Shown in pieces: positions 7,767 to 16,201 of a stretch of DNA of 46,563 nucleotides. A program made the translations under genes and the position numbers. The stretch comes from an uncultured bacterium (GTDB lineage: Bacteria > Actinomycetota > Coriobacteriia > Coriobacteriales > Coriobacteriaceae): assembly GCA_905214615.1 (NCBI GenBank), contig CAJMMX010000008.1, positions 1 to 46,563 on the forward strand, read 5' to 3'. Under the pieces are notes generated by a model. That model was not told where the DNA came from, ran no database searches, and worked only from the letters and a program-made list of their open reading frames with translations. The stretch's first letter is position 1, and every line of letters starts with the position of its first letter.

Positions 7767-8603
7767 ATGAGGGCTATCCAGCGCATTAACCACAACGCTG
7801 CCATCTGCGAAGATGGCGCGGGGCGTCAACTTATCGCGCTGGGTCGTGGTATCGGCTTTGGCGATATGCCGCATGAGGTCGACCTGGATGTCATCACGCG
7901 TACCTTTTACGGCATCGATTCAAAGTACCTGGCGTTTATCGATGAGGTCGACCCCGAGGTGCTGGAGTTTTCTGCTCAGCTGGCCGATATCGCGACCGGA
8001 CAGCTTTCGTACGAATTGAGTCCTAACCTTCCCATTACATTGGCAGACCATATTCAGTTTGCCATTAAGCGTGCCCGCGAACACATGGTGGTGTCGTTGC
8101 CGCTTGAGCGCGATCTTGAGCAGCTGCATCCCATCGAATACCGCTTGGGCGAGCTGGCTGTTCGCGGTATCCAGAAGAGCTTTCATGTGCGCATGCCCCG
8201 AAGCGAGGCCGCGGGCATTGCCATGTCGATTGTCAACGCATCGGTTAAGCCGAGCGAGCGGCGCGTGCTTGCCGAGCAGCACGAGGAGCGACTGCTCGAT
8301 ATGACGGTCGCGATTATTCAAGAAGAGTTGGGTGTGACGGTCGATCGCTCGTCGTTCGCCTTTGCCCGCTTTGCCACTCATGTGCGCTATCTGCTCGACC
8401 GCGTGGCAAAGAAAGAGCCGATCGATACCGAGAACTCCGGTCTTTACGACGTGCTCGTGGAGCAGTATCCGGCGGCATCGCGTTGCGCTCACCGTGTCGA
8501 CGATCTGATTCAAGAGACCTTTGGCGAGCCATTGGCCCAAGAGGAGCTCGTCTATCTGATCATGCATGTGAATCGCGTGGCTTCTGTCCACTCGGATAAA
8601 TAG
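7767..8603 (+). CDS. licT: BglG/LicT-family transcription antiterminator
   Basis: RNA-binding antiterminator controlled by PTS phosphorylation. It has an N-terminal co-antiterminator domain (about residues 1-55) and two PRD modules. The expected regulatory histidines are seen at H95 (PRD1), H205 and H267 (both PRD2), but the second PRD1 histidine is replaced by serine (S154 in AMSIVNA, where LicT has ALHIVNA). The 278-residue start at 7767 follows TAGGAG by 10 bases. The probable target is the RNA hairpin at 8716, just ahead of the PTS gene downstream. The gene symbol marks family resemblance only. Confidence 0.9.
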   Translation: MRAIQRINHNAAICEDGAGRQLIALGRGIGFGDMPHEVDLDVITRTFYGIDSKYLAFIDEVDPEVLEFSAQLADIATGQLSYELSPNLPITLADHIQFAIKRAREHMVVSLPLERDLEQLHPIEYRLGELAVRGIQKSFHVRMPRSEAAGIAMSIVNASVKPSERRVLAEQHEERLLDMTVAIIQEELGVTVDRSSFAFARFATHVRYLLDRVAKKEPIDTENSGLYDVLVEQYPAASRCAHRVDDLIQETFGEPLAQEELVYLIMHVNRVASVHSDK

Positions 8604-8656
8604 GCTCTCTGGTATTTCCTTTCCGTCATGGCGACCGTTCGCGGGTCGTTTGCTAC

Positions 8657-8704
8657 CGTTCGTCGGTAATCTGAGCCGCAACGAACGCATCAGCCGCATA
8701 TACT
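8657..8704 (+). promoter_or_regulatory. Candidate promoter of the PTS operon with upstream inverted repeat
   Basis: TATACT (8699-8704) is a good -10 box placing the start of RNA about 5 bases before the antiterminator element. No clear -35 box is present, which suggests dependence on an activator. An inverted repeat CGTTCGT (8657-8663) / ACGAACG (8681-8687) overlaps the -35 region and is a candidate operator. Confidence 0.35.
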
Positions 8705-8715
8705 CCCCGTGTGTT

Positions 8716-8752
8716 GGGTGTTACTCACGGCGCAGCTCCGAGAGGCACTACC
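8716..8752 (+). promoter_or_regulatory. Ribonucleic antiterminator (RAT) target of the LicT-like protein
   Basis: GGGTGTTACTC on the 5' side and GAGAGGCACTACC on the 3' side follow the BglG/LicT RAT layout (GGnTTGTTACT ... GGCAnnACC). The 3' half overlaps the 5' arm of the terminator that follows, the classical mutually exclusive arrangement. It lies about 110 bases after the licT-like gene and 190 bases before the PTS start codon. Confidence 0.75.
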
Positions 8753-8805
8753 GATTCTGCCGAGGCCATAATTGGGTCTCTGTCGGTTGTGCGCGGGGCT
8801 TTTTC
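8734..8805 (+). terminator. Conditional terminator in the PTS operon leader
   Basis: AGCTCC (8734-8739) pairs with GGGGCT (8795-8800), and GCACTACCGA (8745-8754) pairs with TCGGTTGTGC (8783-8792) with one mismatch; a CTTTTTC tract follows. Formation of the upstream RAT hairpin would consume the 5' arm and permit read-through into the PTS gene. Confidence 0.75.
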
Positions 8806-8941
8806 ATGTCGATCCACCCGGAATCACATGCAAATCAATCTCTTGCCAACTGATGTCGCGCGCTGCGCAGGCGCGAGCGGAATTGTGCGTCTTGGTGCCG
8901 TGAAGTCCCACGGCCTTTAGTTGGAAGAGAAGGGATTCGAC

Positions 8942-10390
8942 ATGGCTGTCGATAACAAGAAGATTGCCGAGGACGTGCTTGCTGCCGTCGGCGGCGCCTC
9001 CAATGTGACGAACGCGACGCACTGCATGACCCGCCTGCGTCTGAACCTCAAGGATCAGTCCATTCCCAATGACGATGAAGTAAAGAAGATCAAGGGCGTG
9101 CTGGGTGCACAGTGGTCTGGCGGCCAGTATCAGGTCATCATTGGCCAGAACGTGCCGAAGGTCTATGACGCCGCCATTGCGCTGGGCGTCAAGGGCGAAG
9201 GCTCCATTGACGAGAACCTCGATGACGGCATCAAGGAGCCACTGACGGTCAAGACTGCGGGCAAGAAGGCCCTTAACTACCTGTCCAAGACAATGTGCAT
9301 GACGATCCCCATTATCATGGGCGCCGCCATGTTCCGCACACTTGCCGTACTTTGCGGCGACGGCATGCTCGGTATCTGGTCTGCTGATTCCGACATCTAC
9401 AACTTCTTCTACAACTGGATTTACAACGCAGGCTATTATTTCCTCCCTGTTTATCTGGGTTGGGCTGCCGCAAAGCAGCTCGGCTGCAGCCAGCCGCTCG
9501 GCATGATGCTCGGCGGCGTGCTCATTGCCCCTGAGTTCATGACGCTGGTCAACGCTGCGGCGGATTCGGGTGCTACGACCACGATGGTTTACGGCGCGCT
9601 CCCGGCTCAGCTGAACAACTATTCTGCGACCGTGCTCCCCATGCTGCTGTCTATGCCGGTGCTGATGGTCGTCGAGAAGTTCATGAAGAAGATCATCCCC
9701 GACATGCTCTCCACGGTGTTTGTGCCCGTGTGCACCATGGCTGTGATGACCCCCGTTTCCCTGTGCGCCCTAGCTCCGATTGGTTCCATTCTGGGCGACC
9801 TGGTCGGCAACTTTATGTTCGGCCTCGGAAACGCTGGCGGCATCGTCACGATCCTCTCCCTCGTCGCCATTGCTGCGCTTTGGGAGTTCCTGGTTATGAC
9901 CGGTATGCACCAGGTTCTGATTGCCCTCGGCATTGTGCAGGTGCTCACCTCAGGGTCTGACTCCTGCGTTATGGTCGCGGGTGCTATCGCTCAGTTCGCC
10001 ACGTGGGGCATGGCCTTCGGTGCCTTCCTGCGCCTTAAGGAGGTCGACGAAAAGGGCGCTATGCTTGGTTTCTCGCTCTCCGGCATTGTCGGTGGCGTGA
10101 CGGAGCCCGCGCTGTATGGCTGCGGCTTTAAGTATACTCGCTGCCTGGGTGCCATGGTCGCGGGCGGCGCTATCGGCGGCCTGATCGCGGCTCTCACTAA
10201 TGTGACCACGTATGTTTTGGGCGCAACTAATATCCTTGGTATTACAGGTTATGTTGCAGGCGGAACTGCTAATCTCGTATGGGGCTGCGTTGCATCGGGC
10301 ACTGCATTTGTTGCCGCCGCTGCCATCGCCTACTTCTTTGGCTTTACCAAGGAGCAGCTCGACGAAGACGCTGCTGCCGCCAAAGCCTAA
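8942..10390 (+). CDS. PTS sugar transporter, EIIB-EIIC of the glucose/beta-glucoside family
   Basis: Membrane permease that phosphorylates its sugar on entry. The EIIB domain comes first (about 1-85) with phosphorylation site C28 in THCMTRLRL. The EIIC domain follows with many membrane segments and the signature GVTEPALYG. The 482 residues leave no room for an EIIA domain, so EIIA must come from another gene outside this window. The start at 8942 has an AAGGG site; a TTG seven codons upstream is less likely. It is controlled by the RAT/terminator switch in its leader and precedes a ChbG/YdjC deacetylase gene, which hints at an N-acetylated amino-sugar oligosaccharide as substrate. Confidence 0.88.
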   Translation: MAVDNKKIAEDVLAAVGGASNVTNATHCMTRLRLNLKDQSIPNDDEVKKIKGVLGAQWSGGQYQVIIGQNVPKVYDAAIALGVKGEGSIDENLDDGIKEPLTVKTAGKKALNYLSKTMCMTIPIIMGAAMFRTLAVLCGDGMLGIWSADSDIYNFFYNWIYNAGYYFLPVYLGWAAAKQLGCSQPLGMMLGGVLIAPEFMTLVNAAADSGATTTMVYGALPAQLNNYSATVLPMLLSMPVLMVVEKFMKKIIPDMLSTVFVPVCTMAVMTPVSLCALAPIGSILGDLVGNFMFGLGNAGGIVTILSLVAIAALWEFLVMTGMHQVLIALGIVQVLTSGSDSCVMVAGAIAQFATWGMAFGAFLRLKEVDEKGAMLGFSLSGIVGGVTEPALYGCGFKYTRCLGAMVAGGAIGGLIAALTNVTTYVLGATNILGITGYVAGGTANLVWGCVASGTAFVAAAAIAYFFGFTKEQLDEDAAAAKA

Positions 10391-10467
10391 AGCATCCGTT
10401 CGGTAGGACAATTATCTGGGGCACTTGGCTGCGCTTCAAGTGTCCCTTTCCGTAGATGGGGGTCAAT

Positions 10468-11232
10468 ATGAAGCAATTGCTCATTCGTGCCGACGATATC
10501 GGTTATTCGTATGCCGTTAACCTGGGGATTGCCCACAGTATCAATGAGGGCCTGGTGCGCTCGGCGGGACTTATGCCCAATATGACCGAGGCCGAGCGTG
10601 GCTGGTCGCTCGTGGCGGATGTCGGCATTGCGGTGGGTCAGCACACCAACGTGTGCCTGGGCAAGCCGTGTGCCGACCCGGCGCTCATTCCGAGCATGCT
10701 CAACGAGAACGGCGAGTTCCATAGCAGCCGTACCTTCCGCGATCATTTTAAGCGCGGCGAGGAGTTGATAGACTTCGACGAGGCCTGCATCGAGATCCGC
10801 GCGCAGCATGACCGCTTTGTCGAGATCGTGGGCCGCGAGCCCGATTACTTTGAGGCCCATGCCGTCATGAGCAAAAACCTTAACCGAGCGATCTCGGCGG
10901 TTGCTCAGGAGCTGGGCCTTAAGGAGCAAAAGGCGAGCTTCGACCCCGCGGCTGTGGTGCATTGCGGAGATACTGATCTGCGCATGGTGATGCGCTCGAT
11001 GGAGCCGGGCTACGAGCCCAAAGAGGCAATCATGCAGACGGTTCGCGAGATGGTGGACGGCGAGACGGTCGTCTTTGTGTGCCATCCGGGCTATCTCGAT
11101 CGTTTTATCCTGGAGAACAGCTCGCTCACGACCGACCGCACCAAGGAAGTCGATGCGCTGATCGACCCCGAGCTTCGCACTTGGCTTGAGTCTCAACCTG
11201 ATCTTCGCCTGATCGACTACCGCGACCTGTAA
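10468..11232 (+). CDS. ChbG/YdjC-family carbohydrate deacetylase
   Basis: Metal-dependent deacetylase of the family whose E. coli member removes one acetyl group from chitobiose 6-phosphate. Candidate metal ligands are D10 in RADDIGYS, H59 in VGQHTN and H131 in FEAHAVMS, the spacing typical of the family; a further conserved block is CHPGYLD. The 254-residue start at 10468 follows GGGGG by 5 bases. It lies 77 bases after the PTS gene with no terminator between them, so the PTS product, a phosphorylated acetyl-amino sugar, is its likely substrate. No phospho-glycosidase is present nearby to complete the pathway. Confidence 0.87.
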   Translation: MKQLLIRADDIGYSYAVNLGIAHSINEGLVRSAGLMPNMTEAERGWSLVADVGIAVGQHTNVCLGKPCADPALIPSMLNENGEFHSSRTFRDHFKRGEELIDFDEACIEIRAQHDRFVEIVGREPDYFEAHAVMSKNLNRAISAVAQELGLKEQKASFDPAAVVHCGDTDLRMVMRSMEPGYEPKEAIMQTVREMVDGETVVFVCHPGYLDRFILENSSLTTDRTKEVDALIDPELRTWLESQPDLRLIDYRDL

Positions 11233-11242
11233 GGACCCAAGT

Positions 11243-11276
11243 CACCACAAAGGGGACAGTCGCCTTTGTGGTGGTT
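11243..11276. repeat. REP-like hairpin, also probable terminator of the PTS operon
   Basis: CACCACAAAGG (11243-11253) and CCTTTGTGGTG (11263-11273) form a perfect 11-bp stem whose top carries GGGGACAG. The same GGGACAG core sits in the loop of the hairpin at 25343-25375, suggesting a family of dispersed hairpins. The T-run after it is weak. Confidence 0.6.
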
Positions 11277-11371
11277 CTGGCGCCGTTGCCATTATGGCGG
11301 CGGCGTCTTTTTTGTCCGTGCGGCGCGGTAGAGTGTAGGCGGTTGAAATTTGCGTCCATCGAGGAGCTGCC

Positions 11372-13129
11372 ATGAACGAGATCAAGTGCCCGCATTGCGG
11401 CGAAGTGTTTAAGGGCGATGCGTCCGGCTATGCAGATATCGTCAAACAGGTGCGCGATGCCGAGTTCTCGCGCGATCTTGATGAGCGTGTGAAGGCGGTC
11501 CAGCGCGAGGGCGAGCAGGCGCTGGAGCTTGAGCGTTCGCGTTCGACGGCTGCCTTGCAAAAGGCAGAGTCTCAGCGCGACGCTGAGCTCGTAGAGCAGA
11601 AGAACGCTGCGGCTCAACAGCTGGCGCAAGAAGTCGCCAAGCGCGATGCCGAGCTTGCCGAGCTGCGCGCCAAGCTCGAAGGCGCTACTGCAGAGCGCGA
11701 GAGTGCAAGCCAGCGCGCGGCGGTTGAGGCCCGCGCCGATGCTCAAAAGGAGAATGCCGAACTGCAGCGCGAGATCGACAACCTGCGTGCGCAGTTGGGG
11801 CGCAAAGATGATGAAGCCAAGCTTGCCGAGGCAGCGGCACGCAATGCTGCTCAAAACGACCTGTCCGCACGTGATGCCCAGATTGCCGAGCTGCAAGCCA
11901 GGCTCGCCGCGGCGGACAAGGCCCAGGAGATGGCGCTTGCTGCTGCTGCGGCCGAATCGCAGCGTGAGCTCGAGGCCGCTCGCAGCGAGGCCGAACGTAC
12001 GCTTGCTGACTATCGCGCGAAGGTTCAGGAGAAGTTTTCCGTCGCAAAGGCTCAGTCCGAGCAGGAGGCCGAGGGTCTGCGTGCTCAGCTGCGCGAACAG
12101 GAACTGACGGCCAAGATGAACCTATCGGAGGCGGTCGCCGCGGCGGAGCGTGAGCGTGACGAGGCCCGCGCCAAGCTCACGAGTGAGCTGGCGGTGCGCG
12201 ATTCACGCGAGGAGCAGGCCAAGGCGGCACACGAGCTCGAACTTGCGCAGACCAAGCGCGCGAACGAGGAACTGATTCGCTACAAGGATGAAGAGATTGA
12301 GCGCCTTAAGGACATGAAGGTCCGCCTGTCCACCAAGATGGTGGGCGAGTCGCTCGAGCAGCACTGCGAGACCGAGTTTAATCGTCTGCGCATGACGGCG
12401 TTTCCCAACGCGTACTTCGAGAAAGATAACGATGCGTCCGAGGGCACCAAGGGCGACTTTATCTTCCGCGAGTGCGACGCGAGCGGCAACGAGATCATTT
12501 CGATCATGTTCGAGATGAAAAACGAGAACGACGAGACCGCGACCAAACACAAGAACGAGGATTTCTTTAAGAAACTCGATCACGATCGCCGCCAGAAAGG
12601 CTGCGAGTATGCGGTGCTCTGCACCCTGCTGGAGCCCGAGAGTGACCTCTATAACGCGGGTATCGTCGACGTGAGTTACCGCTATGAGAAGATGTACGTG
12701 ATCCGCCCGCAGTTCTTCATCCCCATGATTACGCTCCTTCGCAACGCCGCTATGGGTTCGCTTCGCTATAAGCAGGAACTGGCGGAGTACAAACAGCAGA
12801 ATATCGATGTCACGAACTTCGAAGCCAAGATGGAGAAGTTCAAGGATGGCTTCTCGCGCAACTACAACCTGGCGAGCAAGCAATTCGAGTCGGCAATCAA
12901 GGAGATCGATGCCGCCATTAAGCAGCTCGAGAAGACCAAGGACGACTTGCGCCGCAGCACCGAGAACCTACGCTTGGCCCACAACAAGGCCGATGAGCTT
13001 ACCATTCGCAAGCTCACATGGGGCAACAAGACCATGAAGGCAGCGTTTGACGAGGCGCGCGAGGCTGCGCCAGAGACAAACGAGGAGCCAGCCGAGGCGG
13101 ATTCGTATGAGGTCGAGGATGCCGAGTAA
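11372..13129 (+). CDS. DUF2130 protein with long coiled coil
   Basis: A 585-residue protein of the DUF2130 family. It opens with a CPHCGEVF half zinc ribbon, continues with an extended alanine/glutamate/arginine-rich coiled coil (about 20-310), and then the conserved domain (about 320-480). That domain contains GDFIFRE and, some 20 residues on, FEMKNEN, an arrangement resembling the D...ExK core of PD-(D/E)XK nucleases; this is my inference, not an established activity. The layout recalls RmuC, a coiled-coil protein with a nuclease-like domain. The ATG follows GAGGAG. It is monocistronic and convergent with a helicase gene. Confidence 0.85.
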   Translation: MNEIKCPHCGEVFKGDASGYADIVKQVRDAEFSRDLDERVKAVQREGEQALELERSRSTAALQKAESQRDAELVEQKNAAAQQLAQEVAKRDAELAELRAKLEGATAERESASQRAAVEARADAQKENAELQREIDNLRAQLGRKDDEAKLAEAAARNAAQNDLSARDAQIAELQARLAAADKAQEMALAAAAAESQRELEAARSEAERTLADYRAKVQEKFSVAKAQSEQEAEGLRAQLREQELTAKMNLSEAVAAAERERDEARAKLTSELAVRDSREEQAKAAHELELAQTKRANEELIRYKDEEIERLKDMKVRLSTKMVGESLEQHCETEFNRLRMTAFPNAYFEKDNDASEGTKGDFIFRECDASGNEIISIMFEMKNENDETATKHKNEDFFKKLDHDRRQKGCEYAVLCTLLEPESDLYNAGIVDVSYRYEKMYVIRPQFFIPMITLLRNAAMGSLRYKQELAEYKQQNIDVTNFEAKMEKFKDGFSRNYNLASKQFESAIKEIDAAIKQLEKTKDDLRRSTENLRLAHNKADELTIRKLTWGNKTMKAAFDEAREAAPETNEEPAEADSYEVEDAE

Positions 13130-13147
13130 GGCATAGCGGATAGTGAA

Positions 13148-13190
13148 AAAGCGGGGCTGCTGGCGATGTTGCCAACAGCCCCGCTTCGTT
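13148..13190. terminator. Bidirectional terminator between DUF2130 and helicase genes
   Basis: AAGCGGGGCTG (13149-13159) pairs perfectly with CAGCCCCGCTT (13176-13186), extended by an inner TGGC/GCCA. A-rich sequence on the left and T-rich on the right allow it to work for both convergent genes. Confidence 0.8.
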
Positions 13191-13208
13191 TCGTCCCAAT
13201 ATGCTTGG

Positions 13209-15890
13209 CTAATCCTCGAGCAAATCCTCGATAAAACCGACGCGGTAGTTCTTGAAGATGACCTCGCCACCGTCTTGCGTGGCGTCCAGATCGACATCGC
13301 CCATGATGCCAAAGTCGTGGTCGCCGTCCTCGTCGGCAAAAATCTGGTGCACGTGCCACACGTGGAGCGCCTTCTCGTCGGACTCGTCGATCGAGAACAT
13401 AGCAGAGGAGCGCGCGTCGCCGTCGGTGAGAATCTCCTCGTGCTGCTCGTGGTAAGCGTCGAGTGCTTTTTGCCAGCGGATCTCGCTCATGCCCCAGTCG
13501 TCGTCGAGTTCGCCCAGGTCGCGCACATGCTCGCGGGCGGCAAGAGTCACGCGGCGGAAGAGCGCGTTGCGCACCAACAGCGTGCAGCCGCGACGGTCCG
13601 CCACGACCTCGTCGATGCCCTGCGGCGGCGTGGCGTCGAGGGCTGCCGGGTTGCCAGCGTTCTCCCACTCGTCTACCAAGCTCGAGTCGACCGAGCGCAC
13701 CACAAAGCCCAGCCACGAGATAATGTCGCGCAGGCGCTCGTCGCGCTTCTCGATGGGTACGGTGCGGTCGAGCGAACGGTAAGCCTCTGCCAGGTAGCGC
13801 AGCAAAATGCCCTCGGAGCGGGCGATGCCGAGCTTTTGAATGTAGCCCTTAAAATCGCTCGCGCTCTCCAGCATATCGCGCAGAACGCTCTTGGGAGAGA
13901 GTTGGTAGTCGTTTGCCCAGGGTACTTCCTGGCAGTACTTGTCAAAGGCGGCGTCGAGCAGGTCCTCAAGCGGCTTTTCGTACGTGACGTCCTGAATACG
14001 CTCCAGGCGCTCCTCATACTCGATGCCGTCGGCCTTCATCTCGGCCATAGCGCGATCGCGCGCGGCACGCTCCTGTGCGCGCAGCACCTGTTTGGGGTCC
14101 TCGAGCGTGGCCTCGACCATCGAGATCAGATCCATGGTATAGGTCTCGCTCTCGGGATCGAGCAGCTCCAGCGCGGCAAGCAAAAACGGTGAGAGCGGCT
14201 GGTCGAGCGCAAAGTCCTCGGGCAGGTCGACCGTCAGCGCGTAGTCGATGTCCGGCGCGGCATCAGCCGGAGCGTCGGGTGCGGGCGGTACCTCGGTGCG
14301 CACGACGACGCCGGAGTCGATGAGCGTGGCGAAGATTTCGTCGGCGCGAACCTCGAGCTTAGCCTTTTCTTCGGGAGTCTGCAGGCTCGTCTCGATGAGG
14401 TCGTGTACGCGGGCGCGGGCGTCGCCGCCCTGCTCGACCACGCTAATCACCATGGAGTGTGTGATGCGAAGGCGCGGCTTGAGCGTTTCGGGCTGCGTCT
14501 CGATCAGGCGCTCAAAGGTCTGCTTGTTCCAGGTGACAAAGCCCTCGGGGGCCTTCTTCTTTTTAATCTTGCGGAGCTTCTTGGGGTCGTCGCCCGCCTT
14601 GGCCATGAGCTTGGCGTTCTCGATCTCGTGCTCGGGTGCCTCGGCAATCACCATGCCCTCGGTATCGAAGCCCGAGCGGCCGGCGCGACCGGCAATCTGA
14701 TGAAACTCGCGGGCGCGCAGACGACGCATCTTGTAGCCGTCGAACTTGGTGAGCGCGGTGAGCACCACGGTATGGATGGGCACGTTGATACCGACGCCGA
14801 GCGTATCGGTGCCGCAGATGACGGGCAACAGGCCCTGTTGTGCCAAGCGCTCGACCAGCAGACGATAGCGCGGCAACATGCCAGCATGGTGCACGCCGAC
14901 GCCGCATCCGAGCAAGCGCTTAAGAATCTTGCCAAAGGCCGTCGAGAAGCTCGTGCCCTTGGCCGCCTCCTTGATGGCCCCACGCTGCTCCTTGCTGGCA
15001 ATACCAAAGTTGGCGAGGGATTGCGCCGTCGCAAGTGCGGCGTCCTGGCTAAAGTGCACGATGTAGAGCGGGGCCTCGCCGCGGCGCATTGCGAGCTCGA
15101 CCGTGCCCTCGAGGGAGGTCGTCACGTAGTCGTAGCTCAGCGGCACGGGGCGTGGGGCATCGACGACCAGATCGCACGCGGCGCCGGTGTGCTCCTCGAG
15201 TGAGGCGGCGATCGCGGTGACATCGCCGAGCGTGGCGCTCATGAGCATGAATTGTGTGTGAGGCAGGGTGAGCAGCGGTACCTGCCAGGCCCAACCGCGA
15301 TCGGGGTCGGCAAAGTAGTGGAACTCGTCCATGGCGACGCAGCCCACATCGGCATCTTCGCCCTCGCGCAGTGCGTCGTTAGCAAGGATCTCTGCCGTGC
15401 AGCAGATGACGGGCGCTTTAGTATTGATATGCGTGTCGCCGGTGATCATACCGACGTTATCGCGGCCGAGCACCTGTACCAGGTCGAAGAACTTTTCGCT
15501 GACCAAGGCTTTGATGGGGGCCGTGTAATAGCAGCGCTTGCCCTGCGCCATGCCCATAAAGAGCATGCCCAGCGCGACGAGCGATTTGCCCGATCCGGTC
15601 GGTGTGCCCAAAATGACGTGATCGCCGGCAGCCAGGTCCATGAGGGCCTCTTCTTGGTGATCCCACAGCTCGATGCCGCGGTCGCTCGTCCATTCAAAGA
15701 AGCGTTCGAAGGCCTGATCGGCCGTGAGCCACGGTTCGGGCTCACTGCCGTCTTCGGGCTCCCACCAGGTGGGGGAGAGCGCGCCGAGCGAGCCGAACTC
15801 GGCCTCGGTTCCCGTGCCGCCCGAGAATGAGCTGGCGGCGCCGGCGCCCGAGACGGTGCTGGCGGCGGTATCTGTCGTGGTCTGTGCCAT
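13209..15890 (-). CDS. Ski2/Mtr4-like superfamily 2 helicase with DUF3516 C-terminus
   Basis: ATP-dependent, probably RNA-directed helicase of 893 residues. Motif I is GTPTGSGKS (about 95-103), motif II is DEFH (188-191) rather than DEVH, motif III is SAT (218-220), and motif VI lies in QIAGRAGRSG. The long C-terminal part ends in an acidic segment with GIMGDVDLDA, the DUF3516 region seen in actinobacterial Ski2-like proteins. A low-complexity tail of about 50 residues precedes the helicase core. The ATG at 15890 has GAGAGAAAG upstream; a TTG 11 codons earlier is the alternative. A role in RNA turnover is expected from the family but is not shown here. Confidence 0.88.
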   Translation of the reverse strand: MAQTTTDTAASTVSGAGAASSFSGGTGTEAEFGSLGALSPTWWEPEDGSEPEPWLTADQAFERFFEWTSDRGIELWDHQEEALMDLAAGDHVILGTPTGSGKSLVALGMLFMGMAQGKRCYYTAPIKALVSEKFFDLVQVLGRDNVGMITGDTHINTKAPVICCTAEILANDALREGEDADVGCVAMDEFHYFADPDRGWAWQVPLLTLPHTQFMLMSATLGDVTAIAASLEEHTGAACDLVVDAPRPVPLSYDYVTTSLEGTVELAMRRGEAPLYIVHFSQDAALATAQSLANFGIASKEQRGAIKEAAKGTSFSTAFGKILKRLLGCGVGVHHAGMLPRYRLLVERLAQQGLLPVICGTDTLGVGINVPIHTVVLTALTKFDGYKMRRLRAREFHQIAGRAGRSGFDTEGMVIAEAPEHEIENAKLMAKAGDDPKKLRKIKKKKAPEGFVTWNKQTFERLIETQPETLKPRLRITHSMVISVVEQGGDARARVHDLIETSLQTPEEKAKLEVRADEIFATLIDSGVVVRTEVPPAPDAPADAAPDIDYALTVDLPEDFALDQPLSPFLLAALELLDPESETYTMDLISMVEATLEDPKQVLRAQERAARDRAMAEMKADGIEYEERLERIQDVTYEKPLEDLLDAAFDKYCQEVPWANDYQLSPKSVLRDMLESASDFKGYIQKLGIARSEGILLRYLAEAYRSLDRTVPIEKRDERLRDIISWLGFVVRSVDSSLVDEWENAGNPAALDATPPQGIDEVVADRRGCTLLVRNALFRRVTLAAREHVRDLGELDDDWGMSEIRWQKALDAYHEQHEEILTDGDARSSAMFSIDESDEKALHVWHVHQIFADEDGDHDFGIMGDVDLDATQDGGEVIFKNYRVGFIEDLLED

Positions 15891-16013
15891 GTGTGGTTGC
15901 TTTCTCTCGCGATTGTCCGCCAACTATTATGGCGTAGCGGCGGCGCGGGGTGCCAGCGCGCGAGAAAATGCAGGAAATGGGCGTTCTGCCCAGCCGTTTG
16001 GTGCAGTAGCCAG

Positions 16014-16136
16014 CTAAGTGAGTAGACTTTTTGCGATATCGCGAGCACATGGCTTTTGCGCAAGGGCTCTACCTGCGGTTTTAGTTTTCGCTATGCGGGT
16101 TGTGCTTGGCTATTGCTAAATAGTCTACTCACTTAG
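16014..16136. repeat. 123-bp element with perfect 15-bp inverted ends
   Basis: CTAAGTGAGTAGACT (16014-16028) and AGTCTACTCACTTAG (16122-16136) are exact inverted copies bounding 93 bases that contain the palindrome GCGATATCGC and no usable reading frame. This element fills much of the 311-base gap between the helicase start and the trmB stop. The ends could be arms of a large RNA stem, a miniature inverted-repeat element or paired protein sites. No flanking target duplication was seen. The remainder of the gap holds a weak helicase promoter (CATAAT near 15930). Confidence 0.7.
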
Positions 16137-16201
16137 GTTTGAGGACCGTTCGCTGGCGCTTATTTGCGCTTGTTTGCCGATGCCGCGACCATCAGAAGCC
16201 C

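Noticed and set aside
15446..16063. A 205-codon minus-strand frame running into the inverted-repeat element.
   Set aside because: It lies in another frame of the helicase gene and loses any sensible composition beyond the helicase start.
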